Shown here piece by piece: positions 54,041 through 64,000 of a stretch of DNA of 64,000 bases (position 1 is the first letter of the stretch; every line of letters starts with the position of its first letter). The stretch lies in the NCBI GenBank assembly GCA_018873245.2, contig JAEMBT020000003.1:9805843-9869842 (forward strand). The letters are read 5' to 3'. The stretch is from Archegozetes longisetosus (Eukaryota; Arthropoda; Arachnida; Sarcoptiformes; Trhypochthoniidae). The translations under genes and the position numbers were made by a program. The notes under the pieces are model-generated. The model worked only from the letters and a program-made list of their open reading frames with translations. It had not been told where the DNA came from and ran no database searches.

Positions 54041-56961
54041 GTCATTAGATTGTGCTGCAAGTAATGATATCTAATTTACTTTCTATTTGTTATTATGGTT
54101 TTTCTCCTTTACGTGCCAATGATTGCCATCTTATACCTGTCCTGTTCTTATATGCGTTGGCCTTATTTTCTCTGAAAAACGATTGAATTTTTGTTTTCTT
54201 TGGTCAGAAATTATTGCAGCAAAAACTTTTGGCTCATTAAGCAATTTGCTGTGTGTTTTGGTAGAGGTTTGGAAGTGGAAAAGGGCAACAAAAAATATTA
54301 TGACTGCTTTTCGGGCGGCTATTATTCATAAAAGAAAATGACCCAAACTTTTGTTACTAGAACCTAAAAAAAGAGGAGGACTTTTATATTCAACATAAGA
54401 CCTATGAGTGAGAGCAGAGCTGACAAAACCAGCTAAACCGCATTCGAGACAACACAATCAAAGCATTTAATGTTAGGAATACAGCAGTCATTCATTTAGC
54501 TTCGCAACAATATATATGTTCAATGAATTGCCGCAACATTTGCTCTCTTTTAAGGTATTTTTCACAATATGTTACTGACGGAATAGCTCTCTCGCTCTCT
54601 TTAGACTCTCATCCAGTCCCTACTATTCTCTGACTCTTTCCTACTTTCGTGGACTCTTTACAACTTGTATGAAATAAGGTTTGCATTGATTGTATTTTCT
54701 CTGATGGATTTAACTTTATTAGCAAAGTGTGGTATTATTGGAATACTAGTACTTCACTATAGCCGACACTTTTGCATATGGCAAATAGCTGTCAATCTCC
54801 AGGCATTAGAGAGTGTGTAACTTATAATTCCTTTTCAAAATTGGTTTTGAATGGTGTGTGAGATTACGTGTACGGCTATAATCCCTCTTCTATTATAGTA
54901 TATAACCCTAAAAGCTATCCTGAATTTGTTTTTGCTTCGATTTCCATACAAATAGATTATTAACAATATGTCAATCAAACTGAGCGTTCGTGTCACTTAA
55001 GCTAGTATCGATTCGATATCAAATAATAATTATCATTACAATCCTATTTCTCTTGTGAAACACTAAAAATTTAAATTCATATCTTTCTATTTGCAGAAAA
55101 ACTAATATCCATTCCTCTAGAGTATAGATTTTATCATCTATAATCCAGTTCTGGCTTTTATTTTGGCCGAATCTTGAGACATGGCTGACAATCAAAATAA
55201 GCTAACTTTGAAGAAGTCGTATTTTATTTCCAATCCATTAAACTTTCTTCCCTCTAATTTTCTTATAATTCTCAACAAACCCCACGCTATAATATATTAT
55301 ATTCTGTCAACATTATCACGTTTCTGGAAATAATTTGGCCGCCAAAACATATTTTGACCACTTATTGTTAGACCATTTCAAGTGAATATCGAGAATAGAC
55401 TAACAAAAGCAGAGAAACCGCATTCTTAGCATTGAATTACTGTTTTTTCTGTGAAAAAAGCTGGGCTTTTATTTGATCGACTAGAAAAGGCTAACACCTA
55501 AGTATTCAGAGTTCTATTGGTATTCAAATGTACGCTTACTTCTAAGTTCAAAGATTGAACTTTTCAGCCTCAGCAAGGCTCCACGCTGAACTGCTATTCA
55601 ACGTAATTATAAGACTTATTCTGAGAATATTCCATAAGTTTATGCAAATTAGAAAACTTGATGCTTAGAGATAATTAAATGAAGTGATTATATAATTTGA
55701 AATTTGAATCCTTGGATAGTTTTTCAGCTTTCGTGAATCTATGCAAATTGTATTAAACATTTCTGTGTGTAATCAAATGAATGCATATATCAATGAAAGA
55801 ACAAAACTTTTAAAATTACTTCAGAAAGAGTTAATGTTCTGTAATTACTACTTGTGTTTGAATACTCTCTCGTTAGTCAGTTTGAATTGGCATATAATTT
55901 GATGATTCCATCGCTTTAGTGGATGTCACTTCGCTTACATTATACTCTCAATCACTAATTATGCAAAACTTCATAACAATTAGTACTGATTCAGTCTATT
56001 ATATTAGGATTGAAGGATATGTTCAACACAAACCGACTATTTTCAACTTATTCAAAGTGATTTAATTATATCTTTTGTAACTATGCCTTCGGATTAAGTT
56101 ATTTCTAATTACAATCAGACTTAGAGAAGCTCTTCTTTAGTTTTATTTATTGAAGAAGTCATTTAGTTCTATATTTAATGAGAAACTTTCGGTATATTTC
56201 TCACAAATCACTTTAATTTGATGGTTGCATTCAATTTGATGAAGTGAAACACTTTTCGCTCCAACCTTAAAATAAAACTCAACTTAAACTTTGATACTTC
56301 ATATGTAAAACTTTTCTTTGTTCCCAAACAATAATACAATTGAAAAGTTTTCAACCAGATAAAAAAATCTAGGAAATATTTTCGAATGTATAAAATCGAA
56401 TTCAAAAACTGAGCGAGTAAACTTTTGAACAACTATTTTACTTCATATGGTCCTATTTGTTCGAGCAAAACTTTAAGACTATCGACCATTGCCACGATAT
56501 AGGGCTGCAATTAGTTGCATGCAAGCAGTGAGTATGTGATTTGTGTGAAGAACAAGTCAAATGTACAGTCTGCCGATAAATGCTACGCATCGATTCTGGA
56601 CTAATCCCTGATGCGTTTGGATAAGATAAGGGGGACGAGACATAAATTCAAATAATAATAAGTTAGTCATTGCAAAGCATAATCAGTATCATAGTGTTAG
56701 TCATAAAAGAAGTCGAATCTTTTCCACTAACATAACTCAAAACCTATGGCTAAAAAGTTAAAATTTATTGATTAATTTCAATATACTTAACATAAATTTA
56801 AATGAGCTGTCTCGCCCTAAAGTTTATGAACTCTAGCATGCTTTTAGAATTGATAAATACACAACGTTTATCACAAAAATATCGGTCGACGGTACAGTCA
56901 AATTCAAAACGGGTTAAACAGATCACATGGAATCACTATTTTGAATGTAATATAAATACAC

Positions 56962-56984
56962 GAGAGAGAGAGAGAGAGAGAGAG
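56962..56984. repeat. (GA)n microsatellite
   Basis: Eleven uninterrupted GA units. Confidence 0.9.
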
Positions 56985-59467
56985 CAGTCGATCATCTAAT
57001 TGATTTATCACATTCAGACAATAATTATTGGTGTCAAGGAGTGTTCCCTCTCACATGTTTATATTACATTCAAAAATATTGATTGAGCGATAAAACGATC
57101 GTAAGTATTATTTGTTTGGCATCGCCACGCTTGTTAATATCATATAATCAGTTATAAATTCATTTTGAGTTGTTTTATACGAAAAATTGCTGAAAAATAT
57201 TCCGCTAGAATCTTTTATTCCTTTTAAGTCTTCAGTTGAAATTAACTTTGGTCTATTACTCAGACCACAATACTGACGAAAACACGAATTCAGACAAAGT
57301 TTCAATAGTTTGATTCGAGTTGACTTTATTGAAGGATGAGGCCATAACTCAAAAATGATTAGTCAAAAACGTCTCTAAACCTAGGTCTGATAAAAAACTA
57401 TACTTTGACTGATACGATAATTATCTTCTATTTATCTGTTCTACTAACAAATCAATTTGAAGCTTTCTTTGAACTTGCCTGCGCCAAATAATGGAGCAGG
57501 AGGTGAGCCAAAAACGTTGAAAATTGAAGCCACCATCAAACTTAACCACAACATCAAGGTATCTTCCAATTGAATATACTTTGAGACTAAAAGTACTAAT
57601 AATTGTGGATGCCGCAACAAGAGACCATCCATGCATTCGAGTAAACAAAGTAGAGATCTGGTTCATTCAAAGATATTAGTCGTTTGCTATCCTAAAAATG
57701 ATTAGATTAACTGATTGATGATTGTGCGTGCACCCGTCAACTTTAAGGTACTCCACTTCTATTTTACTATTAAAAAGGATAATAAATAGATGCAATCGCT
57801 GTCCTTCCAGCTAATCCTCAAATTTGTTTTCATCTCTTATTAAAACTAATTTGTTTTGATCCATTTCAATTTACTTTCATCTAGATTTACTTTCGCATTT
57901 AGATTTGCGAAATATATTCTCAATGCTTAATCAAAAATAAGATTCATATCGAGTGAAGAAATTGATTTATGGAAAACAACTAAAATACGTAACAAAATCT
58001 TGATTTGCAAATCTCCTATTATAATTTAGGCAAAAATTTAATGAGATAGTTAGGTGATCAATCAGAAGACTAACATGAAACTAAAATCAAAGAAATTTGA
58101 TCAATTTAATTAATAACCTGGAACTGTCTCCCTTCCCCTTCTCTCTCCTCGTATACCGATACATCTTATATTCACATATAGAAAAGCACGACACACAGAG
58201 ACCAAAAACACGCATCAATTTACTTGATGCAAGTTCTGTTGATTAAATTAATTCCACCAAAAATGCATTATTCTGAAGAACTAGATGAAAATTGGTGTTA
58301 TATGAGATCCCAATTTGAGTTGTGCTCTTGTATAGTGATCTTGTATAGTGATATTCAAATTGAAATACGCTATTTGGGTGGGCTCTCTATTCAACTTATC
58401 TATCGATTCAATTTATTTATGCAAATAAGTTAACATGGGTTTATGTGTAACTCTATCTGTTTTAAAGAACATTTAACTATCCTTGAAGTTCAATAAGAAG
58501 TCAATACTGCAGCCATTGTGTAAATTTGACAGAAGTTATTTGTTTTTCAAGCCAATAATGCTCTCAAAGTCTGAAATAATTTCGATCCAATCAACTTTTC
58601 ATATTTGTAAACCTGAAGAAAATTGCATATTCTCGTCTAAATAAAAAATGTTGTGTATCCTTCAGAAGTGTTCAAATTAAATGACGTAAAAGATACCTAA
58701 ATGACTCCATAATAATTGTGACATTTTTGTCATTCATTTGAAGAGACACTCAATTAGTTCTAATGGCAAATGAGCATTAAGTAGCTTTTTATTAAAATCT
58801 GATGCAAATTATTCTCTCGATCTGTATTATTACATAACATCAAATTTTGAAACATGAAAGTGCAAAAAACATTAATTGAGATCTTGATCTTTAATCAAAG
58901 TATAAGTTAAGGACTTCACAGATTTGATATGCAATTAAATTGTTTTCTAGAGAGCAATGTTTCAAATGCAGATCATTATTTTAATAATAAAAAATGAAGT
59001 TTCCTTTTTTAGACTTTACATAATTATTATGATTCGGGGATAAGAAAGAATAAGGTATTCAAATAAAACTCTTCTCTACCTTAATTGAACACTTTAAGCA
59101 AATTATAGCGATTAATGGCGTAAATAAATTGATAATCATTATAGTCAATGCTATCATTTAATAAAACTTGACTCTAACACTCATAAATCATGTTTTTTGT
59201 CATCGAAGTCATTGGTTATTCAAAGACATGTTCAAAAAGAAAATTCAAATTAATGTTCATTAAACTGTGAAGTTCTCAAAAACTTTTACTTTTTCCATTA
59301 AAAATTGCTTCATGAAAAGGTATTAATATTTTTGGAGCTCAAAACTTTATAAGAGACTCAAAAAGAGCGCTCGTTTCAAAGATAATGACTGATATGTAAA
59401 TTAATACTTTTGTGGGTAAAATAGTTTAGCAATTATGCAAATATCAAAGTAATTGCTAAGAAGTTGA

Positions 59468-59469
<2 letters not shown>

Positions 59470-59526
<57 letters not shown>

Positions 59527-59537
59527 ACTCACTCACT
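59470..59537. repeat. (TC)n(CACT)n microsatellite
   Basis: About 26 TC units followed by four CACT units, the same compound design as the tracts at 50401 and 50601. Confidence 0.95.
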
Positions 59538-61381
59538 ATAATACGAATATAATAACAGAAAATAATTAATCACTGAAATATAAAATTTTTCTCATTTGCG
59601 ATTAACAAGAGTTAGTAAACCATTAATGATAAGAAAATGAAAGTGAAAAATGATGCCATCATATGCAAGACTTCAAGTTTTCATACTAAATAAAAGCTCT
59701 GATGTTATAGCGAAAAAACACTTTGAGACTACTCCTCACTGAAGGCACAATAATTAGTTTGTTTACTGTAATTTTGACACAATAATATTTCAATTTTGAG
59801 TAATATATGAAAATAAGATAAAGTAATTATAATATATTGCCATAATTTGAGTTAAGTTTATCGTTTGGGATGATGAGTTGCAAAATCTAAAGACAATATC
59901 AGAAAAGCCGCGTCAAACTTCAGAGAAACTTTATAGTAGATGAGAAAGTTGATAGATTTGAACTTTGAACATATTTTACAGTTGGCTTGCATTGATAGAA
60001 ATATTTTACCAAGACTTAGAGTCAGTTGAATAGTAAATCAGAGCATTTAAAAGGTTTGGGCATTTCGGAAGAATATAAAGCGGTTGAGAAAAATTGAGGA
60101 GAAAAGTCGGTCCATTTATAAAGAGATGGCTTTTATCAGTGATTGATGAATGGTGTCTATGTTTCGCTTGTAGTTATCGACTCCCAGTCGTATTGAGACC
60201 AACTTTTGTCAGCGCTAGATTCAATAGAAGGACTAATGAAGTTGTCCAATACGGCCAAAAAAGGATTAGTTGTTAGCGCTTGCGTTTGCATTCATTCAGT
60301 TTTTATGTGATTAGAGATCACTTACTGCTGGCTATTGTAATGCTTTTATGAATAATATCACAATCGCTGATCGGACAGAGATTTATTTGATGTCCACCCA
60401 CTTTTGCTTTGCAAATAATTTCTCAAAACTGGGCTCAACTTTATTTAAAGTTTTACTAACTTATTTTCATATCAATTTTGAATTGATCTGACGATCATGT
60501 GAAGAGAATTTTTACTCAACTAAAACAAATCTATTTGTTATTTATGAAGTCATTTCCTAATCTCTAAGTTTTTGGGTGTACTTCTGTTCAGATAATAGTC
60601 ATTTTGAGGATTCAATCTTCAAGTCTCAGAACATGATATATGAAAGTAAAGCTATAAAAACAGACATTTGATTATATGGTGATAATCGCTATTCGTGCCT
60701 AACATTTGGGTCCACTTTTATTATACTTATATTGGACTGAATTTAAATTATTATTATTGCCTTTTCTCTGATATTATAAATAGAAGTTTTTATATACTCT
60801 TTGCATTTCACTTACCATAAAAAGGTAATAAATTCCTTAATAGTTATTGAGCTAAATCTCCTTTTCTATTGAATTGAGTGAATTTACGTGCAGTTTCATA
60901 ATAGCCAAGTATTTTTCACAACCAAAACATTCAACACCTCTATGTCCACTTTTCTTAGTAATCAGAATAATCGTATCAGTATTTGGAGTAAGCTTTCATT
61001 CAACTTGCCAGTCAATGCCACACAAACATAAGTTTATTATTAGATTAAGTTTGACTAAGTCTTTGTGCTAATCAATCATATTTGCCGTTTTTTTATACAT
61101 GTATGCAAGCAAGAAAGTCTAGCTTTAGCTTCCAAAAGTATATCATTCAACATTATTAACGCCATTTTTGAATCACAAGAGGGATATCAAAATCAAATTT
61201 CAGTCATTTATTGTTCCAATAATTCAAAAGTTTTGATTATCGAATCAGAATTTAATTAAATATTCAATTTTATCTCGACATAATGAAAACTTAGATAAGT
61301 TGTCCTAACGTTGATTTTTCACGAAAATAAAATCTTAAAATCAAATTGAACGCTTTTCTTTATTTCTACGATTTCTACTAC

Positions 61382-61606
61382 TTATTCGACTTGGACATTT
61401 TGAAGATGTTTGAGAGGTTCGATCACTAGCAATGCTGGTCCCATATGAAGGACTAGTAGTTGAAGTTTCGATTGTTGCTCGTTTTTCTTCTTAGTTAACA
61501 GTAGAGTTACAACAAACAAAATAATGATAATATGAGCAACAACCATAATTGCAATCAAAACTCGCGAGGGAATCTTCAATTTATTCGTCTTCAATTGGTT
61601 GCCCAT
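61382..61606 (-). CDS. Possible small single-pass membrane protein
   Basis: The true ATG at 61606 opens a 74-residue frame: MGNQLKTNKLKIPSRVL, then a strongly hydrophobic run (IAIMVVAHIIIILFVVTLLL), then a basic KKKNEQQSK stop-transfer and a tail to NVQVE. The layout of a short basic N-terminus, one 20-residue membrane span and positive residues after it is what a small membrane protein would look like. However, AT-rich DNA also yields hydrophobic frames by chance and no family is recognised. No supporting splice or promoter signal was identified. Confidence 0.25.
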   Translation of the reverse strand: MGNQLKTNKLKIPSRVLIAIMVVAHIIIILFVVTLLLTKKKNEQQSKLQLLVLHMGPALLVIEPLKHLQNVQVE

Positions 61607-64000
61607 AAATGCACTTTTGCTGATTCATAAGTACTAGATATAGTTGAATTAGTATTAATAATTAAATTTTTGCTGTTCATTGTCTTTGTTTGGCTTAAGT
61701 TTGTGTATTTCTATCAGAATTTGTGCTAGTTCAGTAAAAAAAATTATATTCGATAAGGTCACATCACTTATACTGTTTAATATTATTTTTATAGATAATA
61801 AGAGAACCCAGACTTGAATGTGTTCGCAACAATAGCATCGTTTGAGTGAATTTCAATTTAAACTCAGAAATATAACGATTTCCATTCATATTCAAAGATT
61901 AATTGAGGCAACAGAAAACGGTGTTTTATATTGTTGTGGTTTTCAATACAGACTAAAATTTCTAAGCTAAATAATAGAACAGATCTGAAACTGTTATCAA
62001 AGTTAACCTAATCATTCTAATTTTCACTATATTCGATTAGCTAGTCATTTTTTATCTATCATTCACTCCACAAAACGATCTATACTAAAAAGTGGGACAA
62101 TCAAAACATTTTATCCTCTGTTATCATCGCTTCAATTAAAAATGGATTCATTATAATTGAAATAACGATTCAAGTTTTTGCTATAATTGTGGTTCAATTT
62201 TATAATGAAATATAAATTTTGTGATTAAAGATCGCTTTAAGCAGTAGAGAAGAAAATTAGAAATTGAAGTCATGTCGAATGGCAAAAGCAAGAATGTTAC
62301 CAACTGAATAATAACTCAATTAATTAAGTTTCATATAATTATGGCCTTACTATGATACTTAGAGAACTCTCACAATTTGCTGTGTTTCCGATTTCGAAAT
62401 CTTATCATTTGATACTTATCACGCTTATAGGTAACTTGAAGTTCACTTAAAGTTCACTTAAAAGTTACAAAAGCGACTGACCCATCACTGAATCATATAT
62501 TAATCTTACGTTAGCCAAAAGGTTGAAAAGCTTGAAAATATTAAAGGGTTGCGTGATTCAAACAAATAACTGTTTAATTCTGAAAGTGTCAGAAATTAAC
62601 TGATATAAATAATTAGCTTAGAATATAAACTTTTTTGATGAGCACAATTAATTCTAAGTTGAATTATTGAGTTTTTTGTACAAGAGAAAAGAAACAGCAA
62701 TTATTGCTTTCATAAAAGTATCATAATAAATAAGTCCTAAAGAATAAATTAACTCTCATTTTAAAGAATACGAAATCAGATATCTTTAGGTTAAAAGTAA
62801 TTAATTCGATGAAACTTTCTGAAAGTGAAAAATGTATTTTCATTTAGTTTTCCGCTATGTTTAATAAACAAGACTTGAAGTGCAGCAAACTTTTAGCTTA
62901 TCTAGAATTTTTGCATAATAATTGCTTATTTGAAAGCTAAAACTATAAGCAAATTAAACCATGAGATAAGTGTCGTGCTTTGACTAATTCAATATTTGAA
63001 TTATATTTTCCTCGTATATGAATGCATTTAGTATTTAGTTATCAGATTTTCCATTCATTCGCAAACATATCGATGACTAAAACTAATGTCTAGACATAGA
63101 GATGATAAAAGTGATCCTTATATTAAGACATTCTTGCGGTAATGCTTAGCGATCGCGTGCAATAGTTAGGACTGTGAGTGGAGAATGAGAATGACAGCTT
63201 CAATGTCAACTAAATGGGCGAATGGCATACATGACAGACAATGAAGGCCTAAATTGCCAGAAGCTCTTTAGAGTACTTTTTGCTTAGAACAGCACTTCTC
63301 ATTGAGTCAATAGATGTAATCCAAGTGACACTAATATAATCTCATTCATAAATCAATTCGGCTCAAGAGATGGTGATTATAAGATTTTCACTTTAACTAT
63401 GGGTCAAACAAACGGATATTTTTCTCGCTACAGTCTATTACAGTTTTAGTTTATAATCTAGTTATTTATGACTAGTTTTCAAGTTTTTGTCATCAAAAAC
63501 TGACAAATCTTCATATGATTCAGATTTAATTACGTTAATCTTATGCTCATTTATTTATTTAATTATTATTAATTTGAGTAAAGGATTTCGCTCTAATCTA
63601 TAGGATTTGATCGTTCGCTATTTCAATTTGTGCAATCTTTTCAACTCTTCAGAAACCACATAAATAATTGGATTTAATTAAATAATAAGCACTTAGTCTT
63701 ATATCATATTCTTGACCAGGGATTGGATAATAATGAATTAAAAGGTTAAAGTTTGAAAATCTTAGTAATTATGAGAAGTGTTTAGGTATTTTAGATTGTT
63801 AAAACCAAAGTTTATGTTCACAACAATCTCTGTTTTTTTAGTACAGAAATGTTCGTTCGGACAAAATCCTATACCGAACTGTTGTTCGAAAGAAGACATT
63901 TTTTATAGTCTTCTGACATGAAGAACAGCAGCAATTACTTCTCGAATATCATTAAGATCTAAAATTTGCATTTTTTCTTTCCTTTTTTCATACCTCGACT
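61607..64000. other. Non-coding to the window end
   Basis: AT-rich, no supported exon, no repeat with defined ends noticed. Confidence 0.4.

Larger units (their letters stand above)
51355..61381. other. 10-kb gene-poor region rich in GA/TC tracts
   Basis: No exon with recognisable family motifs or paired splice signals was found. Short open frames at 53296-53493 and 57421-57666 (minus) and 54123-54341 and 60094-60276 (plus) have no identifiable motifs. Microsatellites: TA at 51786-51805, TC at 53660-53707, GA at 53997-54040, GA at 56962-56984, TC plus CACT at 59470-59537. This could be a large intron or the regulatory region of a gene outside the window. Confidence 0.4.

Noticed and set aside
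57421-57666. Overlapping minus-strand frames with hydrophobic segments
   Set aside because: Two overlapping frames look equally protein-like, neither has recognisable motifs, and no splice structure supports them.
60094-60276. 60-residue plus-strand frame rich in Arg and Trp
   Set aside because: Short, no family resemblance, isolated in a repeat-rich gene-poor area.
1-64000. CRISPR arrays, operons, bacterial genes or a recent horizontal transfer
   Set aside because: No regularly spaced repeats or prokaryotic gene organisation; introns, signal exons and eukaryotic transposons occur throughout.

Overview
The window is eukaryotic nuclear DNA: AT-rich, with genes split by GT-AG introns, signal-peptide exons, AATAAA signals, a tRNA-derived SINE, many terminal-inverted-repeat (TIR) transposons and long GA/TC microsatellites. 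The gene families (a peptide GPCR, an ionotropic-receptor-type channel, a PDGF/VEGF-type growth factor, VWC-domain secreted proteins, a casein-kinase-1-like kinase) fit an invertebrate animal. An arthropod, perhaps a chelicerate such as a mite, is the best guess; nothing here proves it.

Layout. 1-11 kb is gene-poor. It holds a minus-strand PDGF/VEGF-like gene (2.56-3.1 kb) with one reading-frame break, a dead Tc1 element, hAT fragments and two inverted repeat pairs. 11.8-16.6 kb is a four-exon rhodopsin-class GPCR. 17.3-18.5 and 20.2-23.1 kb are tandem four-exon paralogues encoding secreted VWC proteins, all introns in phase 1; a hAT-type MITE (miniature inverted-repeat transposable element) lies between them. 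23.6-24.5 kb is a minus-strand four-exon gene for a small Cys-containing secreted protein. 26.0-27.0 kb is an intronless CK1-like kinase, convergent with an intronless gene (27.7-28.7 kb) for a basic Arg/Gln-rich protein built from degenerate QRVR-type repeats.

The main structural feature is a 2.05-kb segment (26860-28912) carried again in inverted orientation at 47451-49500. The copies differ only by three 1-base homopolymer indels in what I compared. The segment holds the whole QRVR-repeat gene and the last ~115 coding bases of the kinase, so the right copy is derived. It is bordered by transposon debris and, on its outer side, by a 29-bp filler copied from inside the arm.

31-33.5 kb is a block of recent insertions: hAT-type MITEs with perfect 8-bp target duplications, one nested in another, and a SINE with a 15-bp duplication. 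33.9-39.0 kb is a minus-strand ionotropic-receptor gene whose single large intron contains another hAT MITE and a Foldback-like palindrome. Its first exon and upstream DNA are repeated several times at 39-43 kb, including a stop-containing pseudo-exon. 43.1-45.9 kb holds a dead DD37E transposon abutted by a dead Tc1. From 51.4 kb to the end I find no convincing gene.

Several otherwise coherent genes are broken by single-base indels (kinase, channel, secreted protein, growth factor), and the only differences between the duplicated arms are homopolymer-length changes. Residual homopolymer errors in a long-read assembly are therefore a serious alternative to true pseudogenes.
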